DNA from: Barnesiella sp. An22 | Lineage (GTDB): Bacteria > Bacteroidota > Bacteroidia > Bacteroidales > Barnesiellaceae | DNA: 64,000 bases | NCBI RefSeq assembly: GCF_002159975.1 | Contig: NZ_NFJR01000001.1 | Span: 62,001-126,000 of the forward strand | Reading direction: 5' to 3' | In this document: positions 36,086 through 45,532 of the stretch, in pieces | Position numbering within the stretch: the first letter of the stretch is position 1 | Layout: each line of letters starts with the position of its first letter | Made by a program: the position numbers and the translations under genes | The notes under the pieces: generated by a model | Databases searched by the model: none | The model's input: the letters and a program-made list of their open reading frames with translations, nothing else | Told to the model about the DNA's origin: nothing

Positions 36086-37414
36086 TTATCCCTCCTGTTC
36101 GATTAGTGAAACCAAATTGTCAATCTCTTCGCGGGTGCGTTTTTCGGTTACGCAGAAGAGTATCGTGTCGTCGGTTCCTTCGACGGGGATACCGGCCAGG
36201 AAGCCTTTCTCTTCGAGATGTTTCATCAGCGTCTCCCGGTTCAGGGTGGTGCGTACGGCGAACTCTTTCAGGAAGGGCTTGTCGAAGCAGAGCGAGAATT
36301 TGCCCGTAGCCAGCAGTTTGTCGCACAGGTAGTGTGCCCCGGCATAGGATTTCTCGTTGACCTCCTGCAAACCGCGTTTGCCCATGAGAGCCATGTAGAT
36401 GGTGACATACAGCGCCATGAGCGACTGGTTGGAGCAGATGTTGCTGTTGGCCTTCTGCCGGCGGATGTGCTGCTCGCGAGCCTGCAGGGTGAGCACAAAG
36501 GCCCGTTTGCCGTCGACATCCTTCGTAGCGCCTACGATACGGCCCGGCAACTTGCGCACCAGGTCGCGCGAGGCGGCCAGATAACCCACGTAGGGACCGC
36601 CGAAGTTCAACGGCATGCCCAGCGACTGACCGTCGCCGCAGGCAATATCGGCACCCCATTCGCCGGGCGTCTTCAACACGGCCATGGCCGAGGGGTCGGC
36701 GTTGACGATAAAGAGAGTCTTGTGGGCGTGCGTGCTCTCGGCAAAGCCGGTGAAGTCCTCGATGATGCCGTAGCGGTTGGGGGTGCTCACGATGACACCG
36801 GCCACGTCGTTGGCCTCGAGCATCTGTTCCATGGCGGCCTTGTCGGTCACGCCATCATTCTCGGGAATATAGTCGAGCGTCACGCCGTGGAAACGGGCGT
36901 AGGTCTCTACGACGGCAATCACCCGTTCGCTCACCGTGCGCGAGATAATCACCTTGTTGCGTTTCTTGGCATGGGCGATGGCCATGAGCATGGCCTCGGC
37001 CGTAGCGGTGGCGCCGTCGTACATCGAGGCGTTGCAGCACTCCATGCCGGTGAGTTCGCACATCATGCTTTGGAACTCGAAGATGTATTGCAGGGTTCCC
37101 TGCGAAATCTCGGGCTGGTAGGGGGTGTAGGCCGTGAGGTACTCCGAGCGGGCGATGAGCTGTCCGATGACCGAGGGAGAGTAGTGGTCATAGGCTCCGC
37201 CGCCGGCAAAGACGGTGAGCGGGTGGTTCAGGTTGCCCAGCTCCTTGAAATAGTTACGTACCTCGTCTTCCGACATCGACTTCTTCAGGTTGTAGTCTTT
37301 GTCGAAGCGAATGCTTTCGGGGATTTCGGCGTAGAGATCGTCGAGCGACGCGACGCCTATCCGCTCCAGCATTTCGGCAATATCCGATTCGGTATGCGGG
37401 AAATATTTGTACAT
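36086..37414 (-). CDS. gcvPA: Glycine dehydrogenase (decarboxylating), subunit 1
   Basis: The 442-residue protein is the N-terminal half of the split P-protein. It begins MYKYFPHTESDIAEML, as usual. Conserved segments include GAGAYDHYSP (here GGGAYDHYSP), PYQPEISQGTLQYIFEFQSM and ELTGMECCNASMYDGATA. It forms the active enzyme with GcvPB, whose gene follows after 3 bases. Gene order gcvH-gcvPA-gcvPB is common in Bacteroidetes and Firmicutes. Confidence 0.97.
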   Translation of the reverse strand: MYKYFPHTESDIAEMLERIGVASLDDLYAEIPESIRFDKDYNLKKSMSEDEVRNYFKELGNLNHPLTVFAGGGAYDHYSPSVIGQLIARSEYLTAYTPYQPEISQGTLQYIFEFQSMMCELTGMECCNASMYDGATATAEAMLMAIAHAKKRNKVIISRTVSERVIAVVETYARFHGVTLDYIPENDGVTDKAAMEQMLEANDVAGVIVSTPNRYGIIEDFTGFAESTHAHKTLFIVNADPSAMAVLKTPGEWGADIACGDGQSLGMPLNFGGPYVGYLAASRDLVRKLPGRIVGATKDVDGKRAFVLTLQAREQHIRRQKANSNICSNQSLMALYVTIYMALMGKRGLQEVNEKSYAGAHYLCDKLLATGKFSLCFDKPFLKEFAVRTTLNRETLMKHLEEKGFLAGIPVEGTDDTILFCVTEKRTREEIDNLVSLIEQEG

Positions 37415-37435
37415 GTACTTATCCTCCTCCGTCGA

Positions 37436-37813
37436 TTATTCGCAAATAGCTTTGTAGGCCTCGGCGTCCATCAGGTTCTTCAACTCTTCGGGGTCGCTTA
37501 TCGTTACCTTGCAGATCCAGTTGTTGAAAGCATCTTCGTTCAACAGTTCGGGCTTGTCTTCCAGCGCTTCGTTAATCTCAACGACGGTTCCGCTGATGGG
37601 CGACAGCAGGTCGCTGGCAGCTTTCACACTCTCGACGGCTCCGAACTCTTCGCCCTGGTTCAGCTCATCGTCTACCTCGGGCAGGTCTACGTATACTACG
37701 CTACCCAGTTGGTGTTGGGCATAGTCGGTGATACCGATGTAGCCGAATTCGCCTTCAACTTTTAACCACTCGTGTGATTCGGAATAATAAAGTCCGTCCA
37801 ATACTGTACTCAT
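37436..37813 (-). CDS. gcvH: Glycine cleavage system H protein
   Basis: The 125-residue protein carries the lipoyl group that shuttles the aminomethyl group between P-, T- and L-proteins. The lipoylated Lys is K64 in GAVESVKAASDLLSP. The surrounding hybrid barrel motifs GYIGITDYAQ and GSVVYVDLP are standard. It lies 21 bases before gcvPA and 30 bases after gcvT in the same operon. LplA encoded at the operon head can supply the lipoate. Confidence 0.98.
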   Translation of the reverse strand: MSTVLDGLYYSESHEWLKVEGEFGYIGITDYAQHQLGSVVYVDLPEVDDELNQGEEFGAVESVKAASDLLSPISGTVVEINEALEDKPELLNEDAFNNWICKVTISDPEELKNLMDAEAYKAICE

Positions 37814-37843
37814 AATCTTGTTATTTTTAGGTTTGTCAATAAA

Positions 37844-38938
37844 TCATTTTTTATAGTTCTTTTCGTAGAAGCGTTTCTTGACGACCGTTCCCTTGAAGAA
37901 TTTCTTGCGGATGTGAATCTCTACCTCGGTACCCAGGGCGGCGTAGGCGCTGTCGATAAGGGCCATGCACACGCTCTTGCCGGTAGATATGGAGTTGTAG
38001 CCGGTTGTGACGTGGCCTATCACCTTGCCGTCGGCATAGACTTCGTAGCCGCTGCGGGGGATAGCCTTGTCGGCCAGTTCGATGCCCACGATTTTGCGTT
38101 TGGCACCTTCGGCCTTCTGGCGGGCGATAGCCTCTTTGCCGATGAAATCGTCCTTGTCGAGTTTGACAAACATGCCCAGGCCGGCCTCGATGGGGGTAAT
38201 GTCTTTTTCGAGTTCGTGACCGTAGAGCGGCAGTCCTACCTCGAAGCGCAGCGTGTCGCGGCAACCCAGTCCGCAGGGCAGTACCTGTTTCGAACCTACC
38301 AGCACATCCCATACCTTGTTGATGAAGGCGTGGCTGCCGTAAATCTCGAAACCGTCTTCGCCGGTATAGCCCGTGCGCGAAACGATGATGGTTTCGCCGT
38401 CGCACTCAATCTCCTTGCAGGTGTAGAACTGCAGATCCTTTACCTCGAGGTGCAGCAGCTCTTCGATGCAGGCTTCGGCCTTGGGACCCTGCACGGCCAC
38501 TTCGCCGTAGTAGTCCGACAGGTTTTCGATATTCAGGTTGTAGCCGGCGCTGTGCTCGACAATCCACTGGTAATCCTTGGCAATGTTCGAGGCGTTTACC
38601 ACGAGGAAGAAGCGCTCGTCGCCCATCTTGTAGACCAGCAGGTCGTCGACGGTACCGCCGTCGGGGTAGAGCAGCATGCCGTAGAAGATTTTCCCGGGCT
38701 CGGCACCCCGTATGTTGTTGGTGAAAATGTAGTTGATGTAGCGCTCGCTGTCGGGGCCGGTAATGAGTATCTCGCCCATGTGCGACACATCGAATATGCC
38801 GGCGGCGTGGCGTACGGCATTGTGCTCCTCGATAATCGAGGTGTATTCAATAGGCATGTCAAATCCGCCGAAAGGCATCATCTTGGCACCCAGATCGAGG
38901 TGTTTCTGATGCAGGCACGTTTTTAAAATATCTTCCAT
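37844..38938 (-). CDS. gcvT: Glycine cleavage system T protein (aminomethyltransferase)
   Basis: The 364-residue enzyme transfers the methylene group from aminomethyl-lipoyl-GcvH to tetrahydrofolate and releases ammonia. I use the ATG at 38938 (MEDILKTCLHQKHLDLGAKM). The frame extends only to a TTG two codons earlier. Conserved parts include MPFGGFDMPIEY, VSHMGEI and GYTGEDGFEIY in the folate-binding region, and the C-terminal GHVTTG. It follows lplA by 28 bases. Confidence 0.97.
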   Translation of the reverse strand: MEDILKTCLHQKHLDLGAKMMPFGGFDMPIEYTSIIEEHNAVRHAAGIFDVSHMGEILITGPDSERYINYIFTNNIRGAEPGKIFYGMLLYPDGGTVDDLLVYKMGDERFFLVVNASNIAKDYQWIVEHSAGYNLNIENLSDYYGEVAVQGPKAEACIEELLHLEVKDLQFYTCKEIECDGETIIVSRTGYTGEDGFEIYGSHAFINKVWDVLVGSKQVLPCGLGCRDTLRFEVGLPLYGHELEKDITPIEAGLGMFVKLDKDDFIGKEAIARQKAEGAKRKIVGIELADKAIPRSGYEVYADGKVIGHVTTGYNSISTGKSVCMALIDSAYAALGTEVEIHIRKKFFKGTVVKKRFYEKNYKK

Positions 38939-38966
38939 AGTCAACAGGTGTTTTTTATGATAAAAT

Positions 38967-39944
38967 CTATTTCTGCTCGTTGAATAAAATATGGGTAAAG
39001 ACCGCCCGGTCGAGCCGGTGTATGTAGCGCTCGATGGGGGTATCGTCGAGTACCCGGTCGAAGGCTTCGCGGGTGAAGGGCACCTCGCGGAAGCGGTCGA
39101 GGAACTCGTCGATTTCGCCTATCGGGAAGTAGTCGCCCATGAGGTTCAGCGCCTTGACGATGCCGTTTTTGATTTCGATACGGGCCTCTATCTCACCGGC
39201 CGAGCCGTAGCCGCGGCGCACCAGCGTATAGCGCGGGTTGTTACCCAGAATCCACTCCTCTTTCAGGTACTCCTTTTCGATTTCGCCGATGCGGGTGATG
39301 TCGTCGGGGGTAAGGCACTCCTCGCTGTCGCAGAGCGACGTGCGCATGAAGCGCTTGAACTCCTCGATGTCGATGTCGAGATACTCCTTGAGGTTGGTCA
39401 CCCGTTTGCGCACCGACTCCACCCCCTTGGTGATGAGCTTCTCGTTGCTGGGGGTAATGGAGAGAACCAGGTCTTCGAGGTTGGTGTCGAAGAGCATGGT
39501 GCCGTGTACGATGCTGCGGCCTCCCACACGGTAGAACGCGTTTCCCGACACCTTCTTGCCGTCGACGGTGATGTCGTTGCGTCCCGAAGCCAAGGCCTGC
39601 ACGCCCAGTTTGTTCAGGGTGCGGGCGATGAGTTGCAGGTAGCGGTCGAAGGTGAAACTGACGTTGAAGTCGTCGGTGATGTAGGAGAACATGATGTTGC
39701 TGAAGTCGGCATAGACGCAGCCTCCGCCCGATTTGCGGCGATAGTACTGGATGCCGTGCGAGCGAACGTAGTCCATGTTTATTTCATTCTCCATCAACTG
39801 GTTGCGTCCAAAAATAACGGTAGGGTTTACCTGCCACATGAAGAAGCAATCTTCGCCGCTTCGCGTACGGGCTATGTATTCTTCCATAGCCAGGTAGAAC
39901 GACAGGCGGCGCACTGTTTGGTCCGGCAGGGCGATATATCTCAT
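38967..39944 (-). CDS. lplA: Lipoate-protein ligase A
   Basis: The 325-residue enzyme activates lipoate with ATP and attaches it to lipoyl domains, here most likely GcvH. The core motif RRKSGGGCVYAD (~69-80) binds lipoyl-AMP, and GNDITVDGKKVSGNAFYR-type residues (RNDITVDGKKVSGNAFYR) complete the site. A C-terminal accessory domain (~245-325) matches bacterial LplA. It heads the glycine cleavage locus and is transcribed from a -7 box 31 bases upstream with a short leader, so there is no room for a glycine riboswitch. Confidence 0.95.
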   Translation of the reverse strand: MRYIALPDQTVRRLSFYLAMEEYIARTRSGEDCFFMWQVNPTVIFGRNQLMENEINMDYVRSHGIQYYRRKSGGGCVYADFSNIMFSYITDDFNVSFTFDRYLQLIARTLNKLGVQALASGRNDITVDGKKVSGNAFYRVGGRSIVHGTMLFDTNLEDLVLSITPSNEKLITKGVESVRKRVTNLKEYLDIDIEEFKRFMRTSLCDSEECLTPDDITRIGEIEKEYLKEEWILGNNPRYTLVRRGYGSAGEIEARIEIKNGIVKALNLMGDYFPIGEIDEFLDRFREVPFTREAFDRVLDDTPIERYIHRLDRAVFTHILFNEQK

Positions 39945-39974
39945 AGGTATCAGGTCAACAGCGTTTGTACCTTA

Positions 39975-39982
39975 CAAATTTA
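39975..39982 (-). promoter_or_regulatory. -7 promoter box for the lplA-gcv operon
   Basis: The minus strand reads TAAATTTG, an exact TAnnTTTG match 31 bases before lplA. No glycine-riboswitch-like structure is seen in the short leader. Confidence 0.6.
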
Positions 39983-40147
39983 TATATTCTTTTGTAAAGG
40001 ACGATAAATTGTCTCGAATTTTTCTTGAATTTTCTTGTTGCCCCGGTTTGGATGCTTTCAAATTGTACAAGAGTCGAACAGCGGTAGTCTTGTGAGTGTG
40101 TGGCGGTTTGGTCCTGTTGGCTCGTGTGTACGGACAAGCAGGTATGC

Positions 40148-40189
40148 AAAAAGCCCGCGGCTCACATGGGGGTGAGTAGCGGGCCTTTT
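40148..40189. terminator. Bidirectional intrinsic terminator after the 2-hydroxyacid dehydrogenase gene
   Basis: GCCCGC...GCGGGC (40153-40184) with inner CTCAC/GTGAG pairing is flanked by AAAAA and TTTT. It ends the minus-strand dehydrogenase transcript. Confidence 0.88.
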
Positions 40190-40205
40190 ATCTTGTTCGG
40201 ACCGA

Positions 40206-41270
40206 TTAGCGGTTTACCTGGTTGACGATGTTCCCGGCGATGTATTGGCGTATGTTATCGGCAGCAATCTGCATCAACCGCTCGCGGGCCTCGAGGGTGG
40301 CCCAGGCAATGTGCGGGGTGATGTAGCAGTTGCGGGCAGCGACGAGCGGGTTGTCGGGCCGCGGCGGCTCCTGCGACAGAACGTCGACTCCGGCGGCCTT
40401 GATGCGGCCGCAGTTCAGCGCCTCGGCCAGGTCGTGCTCGTTGACCAGCGGGCCGCGTCCCGTGTTGATGACGATAGCCGTCGGTTTCATGCGGGCAATG
40501 GCGTCGGCATTGACGAGGTTGCGGGTCGAGTCGGTGAGAGGGCAGTGCAGCGTGATGACGTCGCTCTCGGCCAACAGGGTTTCCCAGTCGACGGGGGTGA
40601 CGTAGTCGGGCAGGGTTTCGCGGCTCTTGGAGGTCTTGGCCAGTACCTTCATGCCGAATGCGTGGGCGATGCGGGCCACGGCACTGCCAATGTGTCCGAA
40701 CCCGACGATGCCGATGGTCTTGCCGGCCAGCTCGAATACCGGGCTCTTCAGATAGCAGAAGTCTTTGCAGCGTGCCCAGTCGCCGGCTTTCACGCTCTGC
40801 GAGTGGGTGGCCACGTCACTGGCTATGTTGAGGATGTGGGCAAATACCATTTGAGCCACCGAGTCGGTGCTGTACGACGGTATGTTGGTGACTACGATGC
40901 CGCGCTCTTTGGCGGCTTCGATGTCGACGATGTTGTATCCCGTAGCCAATACCCCGATGTAGCGCAGCCGGGGCAACTTGTCCAGCGTAGCGGCACTGAG
41001 CGGAGTCTTGTTGGTGAGTACGATGTCGGCTTCGGCGGCCCGTTCCACAATCTCGTCGACTGCGGTGCGGTCGTAGACGGTGAAGTCGCCCAGCGCTTCG
41101 ATCTTCTCCCACGACAGGTCGCCGGGGTTCAGTCCGTAGCCGTCGAGCGCCACGATGCGGTGTGCCGGGCGACGCTCTTCGGCGGTCTTTTCGGTTGTAC
41201 GTTTCAGTTCGTTCCAGGAGACTTCTCCCTCTTTTACTTTATATCCTTCGGTTATTTTCCACTCTTTCAT
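40206..41270 (-). CDS. D-2-hydroxyacid dehydrogenase (HprA/glycerate dehydrogenase type) with N-terminal extension
   Basis: The 354-residue protein is an NAD-dependent D-isomer 2-hydroxyacid dehydrogenase. The coenzyme motif GFGHIG lies at 190-195, and the catalytic Arg (NTGRGPLV), Glu (SQEPP) and His (TPHIAW) are present. It most resembles enzymes that start near residue 37 with VALDGYGLNPGDLSWE. Here 37 extra, highly charged residues (MKEWKITEGYKVKEGEVSW first) precede this. A GTG at 41153 could be an alternative start. Its substrate may be hydroxypyruvate or glycerate. It follows lon by 12 bases, so the two may be co-transcribed. Confidence 0.9.
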   Translation of the reverse strand: MKEWKITEGYKVKEGEVSWNELKRTTEKTAEERRPAHRIVALDGYGLNPGDLSWEKIEALGDFTVYDRTAVDEIVERAAEADIVLTNKTPLSAATLDKLPRLRYIGVLATGYNIVDIEAAKERGIVVTNIPSYSTDSVAQMVFAHILNIASDVATHSQSVKAGDWARCKDFCYLKSPVFELAGKTIGIVGFGHIGSAVARIAHAFGMKVLAKTSKSRETLPDYVTPVDWETLLAESDVITLHCPLTDSTRNLVNADAIARMKPTAIVINTGRGPLVNEHDLAEALNCGRIKAAGVDVLSQEPPRPDNPLVAARNCYITPHIAWATLEARERLMQIAADNIRQYIAGNIVNQVNR

Positions 41271-41282
41271 AATGCACTATTC

Positions 41283-43715
41283 TTATTTAATCTCTATGGC
41301 ATTTTTTACCTTTTCGTCGGTGAGGGCAATCTTCAACACCTCTTCGATATTCTTCACGTAGTGGAAGGTGAGCCCTTTCAGGTAGGTATCCTTGATTTCT
41401 TCGATGTCTTTGCGGTTCTCCTCCGAGAGGATAATGTCGCGTATGCCGGCTCGTTTGGCCGCCAGAATCTTCTCCTTGATACCGCCCACGGGCAGCACTT
41501 TGCCCCGCAGGGTAATCTCGCCCGTCATGGCCAAGTGGTCTTTCACCTTGCGTTGCGTGAAGGTCGAGGCCAGCGAGGTGACCATGGTGATACCGGCCGA
41601 GGGGCCGTCTTTGGGAATGGCACCTTCGGGTACGTGGATGTGCACGGCCCACTTGTCGAATACATCTTCGTCGATATCCAGCAGCGAGGCGTGCGACTTG
41701 ATGTATTGCAGGGCAATGACGGCCGACTCCTTCATCACGTCGCCCAGGTTGCCGGTGAGGGTGAGTTTCTCGCCCTTCGATTTGCTTAGGCTCGATTCGA
41801 CGAAGAGTATTTCGCCGCCTACCGCCGTCCAGGCCAGCCCGGTTACGACACCGGCGTAGTCGTTGTTTTCGTATTTGTCGCGGTTGTACTCCTGAGCTCC
41901 CAGATACTCGTGCAGGTCGTCGAGCGAGAGGGTGTGGTTGTACTCCTTGCCCGAGGCCTTCATGCGGGCGATTTTCCGCATGATGCGGGCTATTTTCTTG
42001 TCGAGCTCGCGCACGCCCGACTCGCGGGTGTACTGGTCGACGATGGCAGCCATCACCTTTTTGGGGATGACTACGTCGCCCTCTTTCAACCCGTGGTTCT
42101 CGAGTTGCTTGGGTACCAGGTGCCGGCGGCCGATTTCGACCTTCTCCTCGAGTATGTATCCGCTGATGTCGATCAGCTCCATACGGTCGAGCAGGGGCTG
42201 CGATATGGTGTTGAGATTGTTGGCCGTAGCGATGAACAGAATCTTCGACAGGTCGTAGTCGATGTCGATGTAGTTGTCGTGGAAGGCGTTGTTCTGTTCG
42301 GGGTCGAGTACCTCGAGCAGAGCCGAAGCCGGGTCGCCCTTAAAGTCGTTGCCTATCTTGTCGATTTCGTCGAGCACGAATACCGGGTTGGAGCTCTTCG
42401 CCTTGATGAGTCCCTGGATAATACGGCCCGGCATGGCCCCGATGTAGGTGCGCCGGTGACCCCGTATCTCGGCCTCGTCGTGCAGACCGCCCAACGAGAT
42501 GCGTATATACTTGCGGTTCAGTGCCTCGGCTATGGATTTACCCAGCGAGGTCTTGCCCACGCCCGGAGGTCCGTAGAGGCAGATGATGGGCGATTTCATG
42601 TCGCCCCGCAGCTTCAGCACGGCCAGATGTTCGATGATGCGCTCTTTCACCTTGTCGAGACCGTAGTGGTCCTTGTCGAGCTGTTTCTGCACGTGGTTCA
42701 GGTTGAAGTTGTCTTGCGTGTACTCGTTCCACGGCAACTCGAGCAGCGTGTCGAGGTAGGTATACTGCACCGAGAAGTCGGGCGATTGCGGGTGCAGCCG
42801 CTCGAGCTTGCGCATCTCTTTCTCGAAAATCTCGGCCGTCTTGGCATCCCATTTCTTCTTTTCGGCCCGTTCGCGCAACTCCTGTATGTCCTGGTCCTGC
42901 ATGTTGCCGCCCAGCTCCTCCTGGATAGTACGTATCTGCTGTTGCAGGAAGTGTTCCCGTTGTTGCTGGTTCAGGTCCTCGCGGGTTTTGGACTGGATGT
43001 CGGCCTTGATTTGCAGCAGTTGCGCCTCTTGGGTGAGCATCTCGTAGAGCTTGAAGAGGCGGGCCTTCATGTTGTCGATACCCAGCAGTTCCTGTTTTTG
43101 AGCAGCTGTCAGCGGGATATTGGCTCCCAGGAAGTTGATGAGGTAGTGGGCATTGTCGATATTTCGAATGGCAAAAATCAACTCTTTGGCCTGCTCGCCG
43201 ATGTTTTTCAGCAAGTCGAAGGTCAGGTCTTTCATGGCCGATACCAACGCTTCAAACTCCTTGTCGTCGGGTTCGGGCATGATTTCGTCGAGTAGCGACA
43301 CATTGGCACGCATGTAGGGGAAGGTCTCGGTCACTTCGTCGATTTTGAAGCGCTTCATCTTACCCTGCAGAATCACGGTCGTGCTGTCGTCGGGCATCTC
43401 CAGTATCTTGATGATTTCGCCGATTACACCCACCTCGTACAGGTCGTCGCGCCCCGGGTCTTCAACGGCTGCATTGCGCTGACATACCACGCCGATGGGG
43501 GTATGGTTGTTCTGAGCATCCTTGACCAGTTGCAGCGACTTGGGGCGGCCTACGTTCACCGGGATGGCTACTCCCGGGAACAATACCATGTTGCGCAAGG
43601 CGAGAATAGGCAATCCTTTGGTGTCTAACGTCTTGCATTCCGAATCGTTTTGTCCGGATATTTCGGTAAACAGTGGCATAATCGAAGGTGTATTTTCGTC
43701 GTTTTCGCAGATCAT
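41283..43715 (-). CDS. lon: ATP-dependent protease La (Lon)
   Basis: The protein has 810 residues from the ATG at 43715. It degrades damaged and regulatory proteins in the cytoplasm. Domains in order are the LON substrate-binding domain ([18 protein letters not shown], from ~36), an AAA+ ATPase with Walker [10 protein letters not shown] and Walker B VFVLDEID, and the protease with catalytic Ser in [11 protein letters not shown] and catalytic Lys ~40 residues later. In-frame ATGs at 43757 and 43790 are possible; the 43790 start has a GGGGAAG upstream. Codon use in that extra stretch is less like this genome, so I prefer 43715. Confidence 0.96.
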   Translation of the reverse strand: MICENDENTPSIMPLFTEISGQNDSECKTLDTKGLPILALRNMVLFPGVAIPVNVGRPKSLQLVKDAQNNHTPIGVVCQRNAAVEDPGRDDLYEVGVIGEIIKILEMPDDSTTVILQGKMKRFKIDEVTETFPYMRANVSLLDEIMPEPDDKEFEALVSAMKDLTFDLLKNIGEQAKELIFAIRNIDNAHYLINFLGANIPLTAAQKQELLGIDNMKARLFKLYEMLTQEAQLLQIKADIQSKTREDLNQQQREHFLQQQIRTIQEELGGNMQDQDIQELRERAEKKKWDAKTAEIFEKEMRKLERLHPQSPDFSVQYTYLDTLLELPWNEYTQDNFNLNHVQKQLDKDHYGLDKVKERIIEHLAVLKLRGDMKSPIICLYGPPGVGKTSLGKSIAEALNRKYIRISLGGLHDEAEIRGHRRTYIGAMPGRIIQGLIKAKSSNPVFVLDEIDKIGNDFKGDPASALLEVLDPEQNNAFHDNYIDIDYDLSKILFIATANNLNTISQPLLDRMELIDISGYILEEKVEIGRRHLVPKQLENHGLKEGDVVIPKKVMAAIVDQYTRESGVRELDKKIARIMRKIARMKASGKEYNHTLSLDDLHEYLGAQEYNRDKYENNDYAGVVTGLAWTAVGGEILFVESSLSKSKGEKLTLTGNLGDVMKESAVIALQYIKSHASLLDIDEDVFDKWAVHIHVPEGAIPKDGPSAGITMVTSLASTFTQRKVKDHLAMTGEITLRGKVLPVGGIKEKILAAKRAGIRDIILSEENRKDIEEIKDTYLKGLTFHYVKNIEEVLKIALTDEKVKNAIEIK

Positions 43716-43836
43716 AAACTTGTTCTTATTCTTAGGTGTTTGGTTCCATATTGACATTTTGGCAGGTAGCCATACTTCTGTTGCAAGCATAGTCTTCCCC
43801 TGTCTCTTATTTTATGTTATCCTGCAACAGGCGTGC

Positions 43837-43844
43837 CAAAGTTA
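43837..43844 (-). promoter_or_regulatory. -7 promoter box for lon
   Basis: The minus strand reads TAACTTTG, an exact TAnnTTTG match, with a TTCG -33-like box about 20 bases upstream. The predicted start near 43830 is compatible with both lon starts. Confidence 0.6.
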
Positions 43845-43914
43845 CGCAAATAAGAGGGCATTGTCGAAATTATTATGTTTTTTTGTTTATTTTGCATGCC
43901 CAAAGCAAAGCAAT

Positions 43915-44628
43915 ATGGCAAATTCTTTTTTCAAATTCAAGCAGTTTACGATTTATCAGGAGCGTGCCGCCATGCGGGTAGGTACCGATGGGGTGTTGCT
44001 CGGGGCCTGGTGTCGCATCGGAGAGGGCAAGCGCATTCTCGACGTGGGGACCGGCACCGGGCTGATAGCTCTCATGGCGGCTCAACGCTCGGCGGCTTGT
44101 ATCGACGCCGTCGAGCTGGATTTCGGGGCTGCCTGCGATGCGGCTCTGAATGCGGGACTGTCGCCCTGGAGCGACCGTGTCACAATCTATAAGGCCGATT
44201 TCGGCGATTGGTTCGGCCGATACACCCGGCCGCGGTACGACCATATTCTCTCCAATCCGCCCTATTTCGTGCAGTCGTTGTTGCCGCCCGACAGCCGTCG
44301 GGAGAGGGCCCGGCACACTGGTACGCTCGACTACGAGACTCTGTTCGAGGGGGCAGCTGCGCTGCTGTTGCCGGGCGGACGTGTGTCGCTTATCTCACCG
44401 GCCGATTTGGAGGAGCATCTCACCTTTGTGGCCTTGTTGCACGGCTTCTATCCGGCCCGGTTCACTTATGTGTCGGGTATCGCGGGGCGAGCACCCAAAC
44501 GGTTGCTGTCGGAGTGGGGCAGGGCACGCCGGCCTTTGCAGACCCATGCCATGGCTATCGAACAGCGGGGTGCGGGCTACACAACAGACTATGTGTCGCT
44601 TACCCGTGATTTTTATCTGAAAATGTAA
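43915..44628 (+). CDS. trmN6: tRNA1(Val) (adenine-37-N6)-methyltransferase
   Basis: The 237-residue enzyme is a SAM-dependent methyltransferase that N6-methylates A37 of tRNA1(Val). The start is the ATG at 43915 (MANSFFKFKQFTIYQ); longer in-frame sequence overlaps lon on the other strand and is not used. Diagnostic motifs are VGTDGVLLGAW (motif region), the SAM loop DVGTGTGLIALM and the target-base motif SNPPYF. Length matches the YfiC family. It lies divergent from lon and 79 bases before the HdeD-like gene. Confidence 0.94.
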   Translation: MANSFFKFKQFTIYQERAAMRVGTDGVLLGAWCRIGEGKRILDVGTGTGLIALMAAQRSAACIDAVELDFGAACDAALNAGLSPWSDRVTIYKADFGDWFGRYTRPRYDHILSNPPYFVQSLLPPDSRRERARHTGTLDYETLFEGAAALLLPGGRVSLISPADLEEHLTFVALLHGFYPARFTYVSGIAGRAPKRLLSEWGRARRPLQTHAMAIEQRGAGYTTDYVSLTRDFYLKM

Positions 44629-44707
44629 AACCCGGAACAAATGCGGTATCCCGACTGTTATAGTTGTAGTTTGTGTGAATCTATAATTTTAATTACAACT
44701 ATTTGCT

Positions 44708-45265
44708 ATGATGGATATTTCAACCATGTATTTCTGGGGCAAAACCAAGTATTGGTGGGCCCTGATTGTAGTCGGGTTATTGATGATACCTTGCGGCTTG
44801 TGGCTTTGGTCGCAGCCGACACTGGGCTATGAAGTGCTCTCCATGCTGTTGGGATGGATGCTGATTTTGTTTGGTGTTGTGCAGCTCATTGTATCGAACA
44901 ATGTAAAGCGTAAGGTGCGCGGCTGGGGCTGGTGGTTGGCCGGGGGTGTCATCGACATACTCATTGGTTTCATTTTGGTGGGGAATCTTTCGTTCAGCGA
45001 AACGGTGTTACCTTTCTTCTTTGCATTCATATTCCTGTACAAGGGTATTTCCAATCTGGCTTCGGCATTTGCCATGACCTCTACGCACCGGTACTGGTGG
45101 GTCTATCTCATCAACGGTCTGTTGCTGCTCGTTCTTGGATTCCTGTTTTTGTCGATGCCTTTCATGGCCACCTTCTCGATTGTCTTTTTATGTGCCGCAG
45201 CCTTCCTCTACTGGGGTATCACACTTATCCTTTTCGGCTATTCGTTACGGCCTAAGGCTCAATGA
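44708..45265 (+). CDS. HdeD/DUF308-family membrane protein
   Basis: The 185-residue protein has about six membrane segments in pairs. Examples are WALIVVGLLMIPCGLWLW, VLSMLLGWMLILFGVVQLI and LINGLLLLVLGFLFLSMP. This repeating two-helix DUF308 unit defines the HdeD family of inner-membrane proteins associated with acid resistance in enterics. The N-terminal residues up to KTKYWW are cytoplasmic or at the membrane surface. Two adjacent ATGs could start it. It ends with its own terminator. Function in Bacteroidetes is not established. Confidence 0.88.
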   Translation: MMDISTMYFWGKTKYWWALIVVGLLMIPCGLWLWSQPTLGYEVLSMLLGWMLILFGVVQLIVSNNVKRKVRGWGWWLAGGVIDILIGFILVGNLSFSETVLPFFFAFIFLYKGISNLASAFAMTSTHRYWWVYLINGLLLLVLGFLFLSMPFMATFSIVFLCAAAFLYWGITLILFGYSLRPKAQ

Positions 45266-45293
45266 CGGTTCCCGACAGGCTGTTTTGCATCGA

Positions 45294-45325
45294 GCGCTCG
45301 TCTCTATCGGAGGTGAGCGCTTTTT
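45294..45325 (+). terminator. Intrinsic terminator after the HdeD-like gene
   Basis: GCGCTC...GAGCGC (45294-45320) with inner CTC/GAG pairing is followed by five T. Confidence 0.8.
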
Positions 45326-45377
45326 GTTTAAGTGCGTTAAATCCTTTTGTGGGTGTTTCTTATAAGCAGGAAAAGAG

Positions 45378-45385
45378 TATATTTG
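45378..45385 (+). promoter_or_regulatory. -7 promoter box for the aromatic/Ser-rich protein gene
   Basis: TATATTTG matches TAnnTTTG exactly. A TTTC -33-like box lies 18 bases upstream. The predicted transcript has a ~140-base leader before 45533. Confidence 0.6.
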
Positions 45386-45532
45386 TAGAAAATTAAGAGA
45401 ACTGTATGCAGTATATATCGGCTTTTTAGTTTCTTTTAGTAGAAAGGCCGTTAAACTATTTTTTGAAAGAAAAGTCTAATGGATAAATTATAGAATCAAT
45501 CAATAGAGTAATTAAACTAAGGAGAAGTGGTT

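Noticed and set aside
39945-40010. Glycine riboswitch before the gcv operon
   Set aside because: The -7 box leaves a leader of only about 24 bases, too short for a glycine aptamer, and no such fold is seen upstream.
43522-43914. 131-residue N-terminal extension of the tRNA methyltransferase
   Set aside because: It overlaps lon on the opposite strand and family members begin near MANSFFKFKQF.
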